Positions 16,199-24,052 of a stretch of DNA of 64,000 nt are shown here, piece by piece (position 1 is the first letter of the stretch; each line of letters opens with the position of its first letter). Origin of the DNA: Pollutimonas sp. M17 (lineage in GTDB: Bacteria > Pseudomonadota > Gammaproteobacteria > Burkholderiales > Burkholderiaceae_B); assembly GCF_025836975.1 (NCBI RefSeq), contig NZ_CP107548.1:310001-374000 (forward strand), given 5' to 3'. Below the pieces are notes generated by a model, which did not search any database, was not told where the DNA came from, and saw nothing but the letters and a program-made list of their open reading frames with translations. The translations under genes and the position numbers were made by a program.

Positions 16199-17577
16199 GC
16201 CTTTTCCTGGATGGCGTTGATGCGCAAGCCCATGTCGGCAAGGCCGAAGAACGCGTCCTTGCCGCCCGGCTGCACGTGCAGGTGGATGGCGTCGTAGCGG
16301 CGATCCAGTGGAATGACGTCTTCGCCATGGCGCTTGGCCACGCCGACGGAAACGAAATAATCGCCTCCCGCCAGCCGGCAGTCGAACTCGAATTCGGCGC
16401 AAACGCTGCTGTGCTGGCGGCCGGCGTTCCGGAACCGGCGATCACCCAGGATTTCAGTGTTGGTGCCGTACACCGTTACGCCTTCCTTGGTCTTGATGGT
16501 GATGCCCAGAATGGGGCGCACGACGGTGGCCAGGAACTTTACGGAAACGGCCAGCACGATGCGTCTGGAAGGGGCGATGGACGATGGGTAGTCCCGTCCG
16601 TTGACCCCCAGGTAGTAGTCGAGAATCGAAACGCTGCCGTCCCCCCATCGGTATTCGTGGGGGTTGTAGCCGGGCCGCGTGGCGAACAGGTCGTCGTGCC
16701 CGCTAAGCCGGTAGGCGGGCTCCGCATCGCCCGGGGGCGCCGCGCCGGCCTGGCCGGTTTCCTGGCGGGCCTGCCGGCTTTCTTCCGCAACGGCGGCGGG
16801 CGGCGCGGCCTTGTCCTGGCCGAAAAGCAGATCCAGATAGCGGTTGACCACGGCGCGCGGTTCGCCCATCAGCACTTGTTCGCCGTGATCCAGCAAGAGG
16901 GCCCGCGAGCAATGCGCCACGATCTGTTCGCTGGAGTGCGTGACCAGCAGGATGCTGGTGCCGTTGTCTTTCAACTGGCGCAGCCGTTCGAAGCATTTGG
17001 CCTGGAACTTGGCGTCGCCGACCGACAAGGCCTCGTCCACGATCAGGATGTCGGGACGGATCTGCGCCTGCACGGCGAATGCCAGGCGTATGGTCATTCC
17101 GCTGGAATAGGTCTTGACCGGCTGGTCGATGAAGTCGCCGATGTCGGCAAAGCCGACGATGTCGTCGTAGCAGGCATCGGTTTCCGCTGTGCTCAAGCCC
17201 AGCAACATCGCGTTCATATAGATGTTTTCACGTCCGGTGAACTCGGGGTTGAAGCCCGAGCCGAGCTCCAGCAGGGCGGCGATGCGGCCCCTGGTCTGTA
17301 TGCTGCCGCTGCTGGGATTGAGCGTGCCGCAAATGAGATGCAGCAAAGTGGACTTGCCGCTGCCGTTGCGCCCTATTACGCCAACGGTTTCGCCCCGGTC
17401 CACTTCGAACGAAATGTCGCGCAGCGCCCAGAATTCGCGGAAATACTGCCTGACGGGACGGTGCAGCGCCCGTTGTATGCGGGGGTAAATGGATTGCTTC
17501 AGCCTGTCCTGCGGCCTGCCATAGGTGTGATAGCTTTTGCCCAGGCCTTGCACCTTGATGGAGGGGTCAGACGACAT
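16195..17577 (-). CDS. wzt: Wzt: ABC transporter ATPase with C-terminal glycan-recognition domain
   Basis: A 460-residue protein. The ATPase half has Walker A GRNGSGKST (residues 69-77), the signature YSSGM (157-161) and Walker B ILIVDEAL (177-184). After a proline- and alanine-rich linker (about 285-310), residues 320-460 form the extra beta domain seen in Wzt proteins that read a modified chain end, with phrases such as GDGSVSILDYYLGVNG and LGITIKTKEGVTVYGTNTE. In E. coli O8/O9a this domain binds the methylated or phosphorylated terminus, which fits the methyltransferase/kinase protein encoded next. It overlaps wzm by 11 bases and the downstream gene by 4. Confidence 0.93.
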   Translation of the reverse strand: MSSDPSIKVQGLGKSYHTYGRPQDRLKQSIYPRIQRALHRPVRQYFREFWALRDISFEVDRGETVGVIGRNGSGKSTLLHLICGTLNPSSGSIQTRGRIAALLELGSGFNPEFTGRENIYMNAMLLGLSTAETDACYDDIVGFADIGDFIDQPVKTYSSGMTIRLAFAVQAQIRPDILIVDEALSVGDAKFQAKCFERLRQLKDNGTSILLVTHSSEQIVAHCSRALLLDHGEQVLMGEPRAVVNRYLDLLFGQDKAAPPAAVAEESRQARQETGQAGAAPPGDAEPAYRLSGHDDLFATRPGYNPHEYRWGDGSVSILDYYLGVNGRDYPSSIAPSRRIVLAVSVKFLATVVRPILGITIKTKEGVTVYGTNTEILGDRRFRNAGRQHSSVCAEFEFDCRLAGGDYFVSVGVAKRHGEDVIPLDRRYDAIHLHVQPGGKDAFFGLADMGLRINAIQEKA

Positions 17578-18385
17578 CGGCGAACCCCTTGCGTGTTTTC
17601 TGGAACCACGCGAAGCCCAGCCCCGCAATCAGCAATGCGCCGGCCAGATACAGGAAAAAGACAGTCCAGTCGGGCGCCTGGCCCCAGAACAGGACCTCGC
17701 GCGCCTGTTCGATGGTGGGCGTCAGCGGATTGAGCAGCATCAGGTGGCGGTACTGCGGCGGCAGCGCGGTGGCGGGATAGAAAATGGGCGACAGAAACAT
17801 CATGACCGTGGTCAATATGCCTATGAACTGCGCGATGTCCCGTAGATAGACGCCCAGCGAGGCCAGCCCCCAGCTGATGCCCATGGTGAAGAACACCAAA
17901 GGCAGAATCACCAGCGGCAGCAGCAGGACGGTTAGGTGGGGCGGGCCGAAGAAAACCCCATAGGCGACCAGCCAGACGACCAGGCTGACCAGGGCGTGAA
18001 ACAGGGTGGCGCCCAATGCAACCCAAGGCAGCACCTCCAGCGGGAACACCACCTTCTTTATGAAATTGGCGTTCGACAGCATCAGGCCCGGCGCCCGGTT
18101 GACGCATTCGGAAAAGATATTGAACACGATCAGGCCCGCGAAAAGAATCAGGGCGAATTCGGTCCTGGAGCCGCTGCCCGTATTCCAGCGCGCCTTGAAG
18201 ACGAAACTGAACACAAAGGTATATACCGCCAGCATCAGCAGGGGATTGAAGAAGGACCAGAGTATTCCCATGAACGAACCGCGATAGCGGCCGACCACCT
18301 CGCGCTTGACCAGCGCATGGACCAGGTGGCGGTTGCGCCACAGGCTGGCGATCATCTCCCGCGGGGAGGCGGAAAACTGCCTCAT
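17567..18385 (-). CDS. wzm: Wzm: O-antigen ABC transporter permease
   Basis: A 272-residue inner-membrane protein with six predicted helices and the ABC-2 permease pattern: an amphipathic N-terminus (MRQFSASPREMIASLWR), LVKREVVGRYRGSFMG before the first helix, and PLTPTIEQAREVLFWG before the last. It forms the export channel with Wzt for polymer carried on undecaprenyl diphosphate. The start at 18385 overlaps the rfbC stop by four bases, so the operon is translated as a chain. Confidence 0.93.
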   Translation of the reverse strand: MRQFSASPREMIASLWRNRHLVHALVKREVVGRYRGSFMGILWSFFNPLLMLAVYTFVFSFVFKARWNTGSGSRTEFALILFAGLIVFNIFSECVNRAPGLMLSNANFIKKVVFPLEVLPWVALGATLFHALVSLVVWLVAYGVFFGPPHLTVLLLPLVILPLVFFTMGISWGLASLGVYLRDIAQFIGILTTVMMFLSPIFYPATALPPQYRHLMLLNPLTPTIEQAREVLFWGQAPDWTVFFLYLAGALLIAGLGFAWFQKTRKGFADVV

Positions 18386-18930
18386 CGGGCGAACACCTCG
18401 GCGTCCGCCAGCAGGAAGCCGTTCCTGTCTTTCTCCGAAAGCACCGGCCGGATGCCGGCGGGCCACTGTATGCCTATGGCGGGATCGTCCCACCGTATGC
18501 TGCGTTCGAACTCGGGAAAGTAGTAATCGGTGGTCTTGTACAGGAACTCCGCTTCGTCGGACAGCACCACGAAACCGTGCGCATAGCCCTCGGGCACCCA
18601 CAATTGTTTCTTGTTTTCGGCGCTGAGCAACTCGCCGACCCATTGGCCGAAGGTGGTGGAGCTTTTGCGCACGTCGACGGCCACGTCGAAGACCTCCCCG
18701 CTGACGACGCGCACCAGCTTGCCTTGCGGGTGCTGTATCTGATAATGCAGGCCGCGCAGAACGTTGCGGGCCGAGCGCGAATGGTTGTCCTGCACGAACT
18801 CCACGTGCCGGCCTATGGCTTCTTCGAACTGCGCATGGTTGTAGCTTTCGAAGAAGCTGCCCCGGCGGTCGCCGAATACCTTGGGCTCCAGCAGGACGAC
18901 GTCGGGAAGGGCGAGAGGCTTGGCTTTCAT
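18382..18930 (-). CDS. rfbC: dTDP-4-dehydrorhamnose 3,5-epimerase
   Basis: A 182-residue cupin-fold epimerase in dTDP-L-rhamnose synthesis. Family marks are FFESYNHAQF, DNHSRSARNVLRGLHYQ with the catalytic histidine, VVSGEVFDVAVDVRKSS, and VPEGYAHGFVVLSDEAEF. Length and motifs are complete. The start at 18930 shares one base with the rfbA stop. It works with rfbA and rfbD in the same operon to supply rhamnose for the polymer. Confidence 0.95.
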   Translation of the reverse strand: MKAKPLALPDVVLLEPKVFGDRRGSFFESYNHAQFEEAIGRHVEFVQDNHSRSARNVLRGLHYQIQHPQGKLVRVVSGEVFDVAVDVRKSSTTFGQWVGELLSAENKKQLWVPEGYAHGFVVLSDEAEFLYKTTDYYFPEFERSIRWDDPAIGIQWPAGIRPVLSEKDRNGFLLADAEVFAR

Positions 18931-19811
18931 CAGAACACCTTGTTGTCCAGCATGCTGCGCAGGTACTGCCCATAGCCGTTCTTGGTCAGCGCCTGCGCCA
19001 GCTTTTCCAACTGCTCGGCGGTAATCCACTTGTTGCGGTAGGCGATTTCCTCGGGGCAGGAAACGCGCAGCCCTTGCCGGTTCTCCAGGGTGGAAATGAA
19101 TTGGCCGGCTTCCAGCAGCGACTCATGGGTTCCCGCGTCGAACCAGGCGTAGCCGCGGCCCATGATCTCCACGTTCAGCCTGCCTTGTTCCAGGTACAGG
19201 CGGTTGATGTCCGTGATTTCCAGTTCGCCCCGCAGCGAGGGTTTCAGGTCCCTGGCCATGGCCACGACTTGCTTGTCGTAGAAATAGAGCCCGGTGACGG
19301 CATAGTTGGACTTGGGTTTCTTCGGTTTTTCTTCCAGTGAAAGCGCTTTGCCCGCGCCGTCGAACGCCACCACGCCGTAGCGCTGGGGGTCGTTGACGTG
19401 ATAGGCGAACACGCTGGCGCCCTCGCTGCGCCGCGTGGCGCTGCGCAGTTGCTGGTGCAGATCATGGCCATAGAATATGTTGTCGCCCAGTACCAGTGCG
19501 GAGTGGTCGTTGCCGATGAAGTCCTGGCCGATTATGAAGGCCTGGGCCAGGCCCTCGGGCTTGGCTTGGGCGGCATAGCGCAGGTGTATGCCCCATTGGG
19601 CGCCGTCGCCCAGCAGTTGTTCGAAGCGGGGGGTGTCCTGCGGCGTCGAGATCAGCAAAAGATCGCGTATGCCGGCCAGCATCAGGGTGCACAGGGGGTA
19701 ATACACCATGGGCTTGTCGTATACGGGCACCAGCTGTTTGCTGATGGCCAGTGTGGCGGGATGAAGCCGAGTGCCCGATCCCCCTGCCAGGATGATGCCT
19801 TTTCGTTTCAT
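18930..19811 (-). CDS. rfbA: Glucose-1-phosphate thymidylyltransferase
   Basis: A 293-residue nucleotidyltransferase making dTDP-glucose, the first step of dTDP-L-rhamnose synthesis. The N-terminal [19 protein letters not shown] is the nucleotide-binding signature. [16 protein letters not shown] and [16 protein letters not shown] also match the family. It overlaps the end of rfbD by four bases and leads into rfbC. Confidence 0.96.
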   Translation of the reverse strand: MKRKGIILAGGSGTRLHPATLAISKQLVPVYDKPMVYYPLCTLMLAGIRDLLLISTPQDTPRFEQLLGDGAQWGIHLRYAAQAKPEGLAQAFIIGQDFIGNDHSALVLGDNIFYGHDLHQQLRSATRRSEGASVFAYHVNDPQRYGVVAFDGAGKALSLEEKPKKPKSNYAVTGLYFYDKQVVAMARDLKPSLRGELEITDINRLYLEQGRLNVEIMGRGYAWFDAGTHESLLEAGQFISTLENRQGLRVSCPEEIAYRNKWITAEQLEKLAQALTKNGYGQYLRSMLDNKVF

Positions 19812-20701
19812 TGGTTTTCCGTTCGAATAAGTTGCTGCATGGCGCGATCCAGATGGATGCGCCAGTCCGGCAGTTGCAATCCCAGCGCAGCGCTCAGTTT
19901 GCCGGTATGCAGGCGGGAATTCTTCGGCCGTTTGGCCGGCAGGGGGTATTCTTCCGTCGTAATGGGCCGTATCCGTTCGGCGGAGAGGCGCAGGTTCGCT
20001 CCCATCCCGGACAACCGCCGTACGATATAAACGGCCAATTCGTGCCAGCTTGTTTCGCCCGAGGCGGCAAGGTGGTAAATGCCGGAAGGCAGAATGCCCT
20101 GCCGCTTGGCGGCAATCGCCAGGGCGGTCACATCGGCCAGCAATTCCGCCGAGGTGGGGGCGCCGATCTGATCCGCCACGATATTCAGCGAATCGCGTTC
20201 GCGCGCCAGGCGGAATACCGTTTTGACGAAATTGCCGCCCTGGGCGGAATACACCCAGCTGGTTCGTAGGATCAGCGCCTTGCAGCCGCTATTCATGATG
20301 GCCTCCTCTCCCAGCCGCTTGCTGCGCCCATAGACTGAAAGCGGGTTGGCGGCATCGGTCTCGGTATAGGGGCCGGCCTTGCCCCCGTCGAATACATAGT
20401 CGCTGGAATAATGCACCAGCAGGCCGCGGGTGCTGTGCGCATAATCGGCCAGAAGGGCTACCGCGCTGGCGTTTACCTGCAGCGCGGCGGCCTCGTCGGT
20501 TTCCGCCTTGTCGACGGCGGTGTATGCCGCGGCATTGACGATGATGTCCGGCGCTTGATCGCGAACCGCCCGTCGCAGTGCCGCAAGGTCCTGCATATCG
20601 GCCTCTTTCCGGCCAAGGCACGCCAGTTCGCCAAAGGGCAGCAAGCTGCGCCGCAGTTCGGTGCCCAACTGGCCGTTCTTTCCTGTAAGCAGTATTTTCA
20701 T
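19808..20701 (-). CDS. rfbD: dTDP-4-dehydrorhamnose reductase
   Basis: A 297-residue SDR-type reductase that completes dTDP-L-rhamnose. The NAD(P) loop is [15 protein letters not shown]. The catalytic tyrosine-lysine pair is in [12 protein letters not shown], and [19 protein letters not shown] is the family signature. It is the first gene of the tightly packed operon rfbD-rfbA-rfbC-wzm-wzt-fused glycosyltransferase. The dehydratase gene rfbB is not in the window. Confidence 0.95.
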   Translation of the reverse strand: MKILLTGKNGQLGTELRRSLLPFGELACLGRKEADMQDLAALRRAVRDQAPDIIVNAAAYTAVDKAETDEAAALQVNASAVALLADYAHSTRGLLVHYSSDYVFDGGKAGPYTETDAANPLSVYGRSKRLGEEAIMNSGCKALILRTSWVYSAQGGNFVKTVFRLARERDSLNIVADQIGAPTSAELLADVTALAIAAKRQGILPSGIYHLAASGETSWHELAVYIVRRLSGMGANLRLSAERIRPITTEEYPLPAKRPKNSRLHTGKLSAALGLQLPDWRIHLDRAMQQLIRTENQ

Positions 20702-20888
20702 GCTGAAGACTGCATTTTCTACTTCACTCGCTGTCTGACTGAATGTATAGAGTTGATAGGCCGGGTGATGTAAGCGTTAACTATTTTTTGCGATTTTTTG
20801 CGCGGGCTGCGCCTGTGGCGTTGAAATGGCTTCCCACTTGCAACCCGATGCCCTGGAAGCCGGAAGCCGCCTGGCGCGACGACTATCG

Positions 20889-21860
20889 TTACAATTTTCC
20901 AAAGATGCCCGCCACCACGATGCCCAGATTTCCAAGCAGTGTCTGTCGATAGACGCCGGCCTGGAACAGGCCTGCCAGGCGTGGCACCAGCCAGCGCCTG
21001 CGGGCGCGGATGAACGTTTCCAGGATCATGCGGTTGCGGTGGGTCAGCCAGGGTTCCAGCAATATCAGGGCCTGTGTGTTCCGGTCGTTCCAGGACTTGA
21101 ACTGGCCTCGAAAAAGCTTGCGTATGCGCAACATGCGTGCCGGCCAGTTCGCATTCATGCCTATGATGTTTCCGCTGTGCTGGCGGTATCGCACCGAAGG
21201 GTAGCTGTCGTACAGGACACTGCCGCCGCAACCGCTGACGACCAGGTAGGTCCACCAATCGTGAATCACGATGTCGGTGTGGCGGTCGACGCTGCGCAAC
21301 CGCCGGCATGCAGCCGCATTGAATACCATGGTGTTCCCCCCCGCGATATTCTGCATCAGCGCGTTGGCGAAGCTGGGCGGGCGCATAAAGCGCTGCGAAT
21401 AGCCAAGGTCCATATTGTTCTCGTCGACGTAGCGGGTGCGGGAGCAATACAGGGCCAGCGCGTTGCGCGGCGAATGCTCCAGCTCGGCTTGCAGCATGCC
21501 TATGGCTCGCTCCAGCTTGTCGGCTTCCCATATATCGTCCTGATCCGAATAGGCATAGAAGTCGGCCGATATGTTCTCGTCCTGCACCAGCGACATGAAG
21601 TTCTGTGTAGGACCGTCTGCCGAGCTATGGACGATGTGCATGCGGTTCCGGCCCCATTTTTGCTGGTAGCGTTCGAGTATGGCCAGCGTGCCGTCCGCGG
21701 ATCCATTGTCCGACGCCCAGACCGTCCAGTTGGCATGCGTTTGCGCTTCGAACGATTCCATTTGGGCGCTCAGGAAACGGGCGCCGTTGTATGTTCCAAG
21801 AAGAATCGCTACGCTGGGTCCGGGGATCTGGCTTGAGTCGTTGTGCGCGGAAACAGTCAT
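20889..21860 (-). CDS. Glycosyltransferase family 2, rhamnosyltransferase-like
   Basis: A 323-residue GT2 enzyme: VAILLGTYNGARFLSAQMES, then WASDNGSADGTLAIL and YAYSDQDDIWEADKLE, which holds the metal-binding acidic group. The string DNGSADGT with SDQDDIW is common in rhamnosyltransferases of O-antigen clusters, which suits the rfb genes next door; the acceptor is unknown. The start at 21860 (MTVSAHNDSS) is chosen over one at 21959 because the extra 33 residues look non-coding; no strong ribosome-binding site is visible. It is 187 bp upstream of rfbD and may have its own promoter. Confidence 0.8.
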   Translation of the reverse strand: MTVSAHNDSSQIPGPSVAILLGTYNGARFLSAQMESFEAQTHANWTVWASDNGSADGTLAILERYQQKWGRNRMHIVHSSADGPTQNFMSLVQDENISADFYAYSDQDDIWEADKLERAIGMLQAELEHSPRNALALYCSRTRYVDENNMDLGYSQRFMRPPSFANALMQNIAGGNTMVFNAAACRRLRSVDRHTDIVIHDWWTYLVVSGCGGSVLYDSYPSVRYRQHSGNIIGMNANWPARMLRIRKLFRGQFKSWNDRNTQALILLEPWLTHRNRMILETFIRARRRWLVPRLAGLFQAGVYRQTLLGNLGIVVAGIFGKL

Positions 21861-22093
21861 TGAAGTCTTGCAAGTGCTGTAAGAGAAGTTACCGGTTGCA
21901 CTCAGGATGGCCGCCTTGAGCCTCTTTTCATTCAAGATATATGTCTGAGCGCAATGCACGGAAACGCGTTGTATCGATTCTTGGCTGGATGTCCTGTTGT
22001 TTGCCGCTACCCTTGCTCTGGTGCGCGCGGTAGTACGGAAAAGTGCCGTAACGCTTGAATTTCACGGTTTCAATTCCAGCCGGCATCCTTTCA

Positions 22094-23239
22094 ATGTGTA
22101 TTCCTTACTGGTTTCTTTTCATGGTGTATTTGCTGACGGCTTTTCTGGTTTCGCTTGCCCTGACGGCTATGCTAGTGCGCTACAAAAATTTGCATAGCCG
22201 CTATACGGCCGATAGCGATTTGACGGGGGCGCAGAAGTACCATGTACGCCCGGTGCCCAGGGTGGGCGGCATTGCCGTTGCATTGGGCATGCTGGCCGCA
22301 AGCCTGCCGCTGGCTTTGCGCGAACCTACTGTGCTGGGGCCCATGCTGCTGATCTGGGCCTGTTTATTGCCGGCATTGCTGGCCGGGCTGATCGAAGACT
22401 TCACGAAGAAGGCCTCGGCCGGGTTGCGCCTGGCGCTCATGGCGGGCTCCGGCGTTCTTGTTTATTTTTTCCTGGATGCGCGGTTGACGCACCTGGATAT
22501 CCCGGGCGTCGATTGGCTGCTGGGTTTCGCGGCGCTGTCCTTCGTCGGCACCCTTGTTGCGATTTGCGGCGCCGCCAACGCCGTCAATATCATCGATGGC
22601 TATAACGGCCTGGCGGCCGTGGTGTCGGCGCTGATCTTTGCGGGGTTTGCCTATGTCGCCTATTACCTGGACGACAGGCTTCTGCTGGTGGCGTCGGTGG
22701 CGATGATAGGCGCGATTTGCGGGTTTCTCGTCTGGAATTATCCCAATGGCTTGATCTTCCTGGGCGATGGCGGGGCATACTTTATCGGCTGCATGATGGG
22801 CATGGTTTCCATCCTGTTGTTGGCCAGGCATCCGCAGGTTTCCGCCTGGTTTCCCCTGCTGCTTTGCTTCTATCCCGTCTTCGAGACCCTGTTCTCCATC
22901 TATCGCAAGGCCTTCGTGCGCCGGCTTTCGCCGGCGGTGCCGGACCGGGTCCATTTGCACATGCTGATCTACAAGCGCGTCGTGCGCTGGGTGGACGCCG
23001 ATTTCTACAACGACAAGCGCTGCAAGGCGCGCCGCAATGCAATGACCTCGCCTTTCTTGTGGGTGTTCTCATCGCTGGCCGGCGTGCCGGCGCTGTTGTT
23101 CTGGCAGAACCAGCCGGTTCTGATCGGGTTCACGCTGCTGTTTGCGGTGGTCTATGTGTGGATGTATCGCGCCCTGGTGCATTTCCGCATACCGAAATGG
23201 ATGGTGATCAGGCATCGTGTGAAATCAATGAGGGTGTAA
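22094..23239 (+). CDS. MraY/WecA/WbpL-family polyprenyl-phosphate N-acetylhexosamine-1-phosphate transferase
   Basis: About 381 residues with ten or more membrane helices. Family motifs are YHVRPVPRVGGIAVAL near the N-terminus, GAANAVNIIDGYNGLAA, IFLGDGGAYFIGCMMG with the catalytic aspartates, and the histidine-rich cytoplasmic loop PDRVHLHMLIYKRVV. These enzymes place the first sugar phosphate on undecaprenyl phosphate and start O-antigen or related chains, so this is the likely initiating enzyme. The start is uncertain: 22094, 22121 and a TTG at 22055 are all possible and none has a good ribosome-binding site. Confidence 0.88.
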   Translation: MCIPYWFLFMVYLLTAFLVSLALTAMLVRYKNLHSRYTADSDLTGAQKYHVRPVPRVGGIAVALGMLAASLPLALREPTVLGPMLLIWACLLPALLAGLIEDFTKKASAGLRLALMAGSGVLVYFFLDARLTHLDIPGVDWLLGFAALSFVGTLVAICGAANAVNIIDGYNGLAAVVSALIFAGFAYVAYYLDDRLLLVASVAMIGAICGFLVWNYPNGLIFLGDGGAYFIGCMMGMVSILLLARHPQVSAWFPLLLCFYPVFETLFSIYRKAFVRRLSPAVPDRVHLHMLIYKRVVRWVDADFYNDKRCKARRNAMTSPFLWVFSSLAGVPALLFWQNQPVLIGFTLLFAVVYVWMYRALVHFRIPKWMVIRHRVKSMRV

Positions 23240-23269
23240 GATAAAGGCCCTTTTGCAAGCACGGTCTGC

Positions 23270-24052
23270 ATGGTGGCCCCTCTCGGCATTTACGTTATAA
23301 GTCTTGTGTCCGCGCAGGACAGGCGCTCCTTCATGGATGCACAGCTTGGCCGGCTGGGCCTGTCTTACGAGCTTTTCGATGCCATCCATGGCACGCAAAA
23401 TCCCGATCATCCGCTGTTCAGCAAGTACGACGACAGGAAGCGCGCCCGCCTGCGCGGTTCGGGCGCTTCGCTCCGGCTGTCGCAACTGGGCTGCTTTGCC
23501 AGCCACTACCTGCTCTGGGAAAAATGCGTGCAAGGGCAAGCGCCGATCATTGTGCTGGAAGACGACGCCATCCTGCTGCCGGAATTCATGGCGTTCTACA
23601 AAAGCGCCGCGGAATTCGCCAGCCGCTACGGCCTGGTGTGGCTGCAGCCCAATCGGAAGATCCCCGGGCAGGCCGGACTGGCCCTGGGAAGAATCGGCCC
23701 GTTCACCGTCAAGAAGTTCGTCAAGGGCTTTGCCGGGACCACCGGCTATCTGATTACCCCGGAGACGGCGCGGGTGCTGCTGGACTATTGTTCCGAATGG
23801 GTCTACCCGGTGGACAACACCATGGACCGTTTCTATGACCACAAGGTGGAATCCATAGGCCTGGATCCGGTGTGCGTGACGCAGGACGACGATTTCGAGT
23901 CGTCGATCAATGTGCCTGACGCGGGCGGCCGGCACAGCCTGGCAGACACCGTCCGGCGCGAGTATGCCAACCTGAAGGATGCGCTGGCCCGCAGCGCGCA
24001 TAACCTGGCCTTTCTGTTAAGGGCGAAGCGGGCCGCCAGGCGCTCGGGCTAG
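23270..24052 (+). CDS. Glycosyltransferase family 25 (LPS-type beta-glycosyltransferase)
   Basis: A 260-residue protein. The start IYVISLVSAQDRRSFMDAQL and the central SQLGCFASHYLLWEKC followed by IIVLEDDAILLPEF (the acidic DxD-like group) are diagnostic of GT25. The family adds galactose or glucose to lipooligosaccharide. It lies 30 bp behind the WecA-like gene, probably in one operon, and stops one base before the convergent autotransporter gene. Confidence 0.9.
   Translation: MVAPLGIYVISLVSAQDRRSFMDAQLGRLGLSYELFDAIHGTQNPDHPLFSKYDDRKRARLRGSGASLRLSQLGCFASHYLLWEKCVQGQAPIIVLEDDAILLPEFMAFYKSAAEFASRYGLVWLQPNRKIPGQAGLALGRIGPFTVKKFVKGFAGTTGYLITPETARVLLDYCSEWVYPVDNTMDRFYDHKVESIGLDPVCVTQDDDFESSINVPDAGGRHSLADTVRREYANLKDALARSAHNLAFLLRAKRAARRSG

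Noticed and set aside
16276-17733. A 485-codon plus-strand frame over wzt
   Set aside because: Shadow of the wzt coding sequence; the minus strand has complete ABC motifs.
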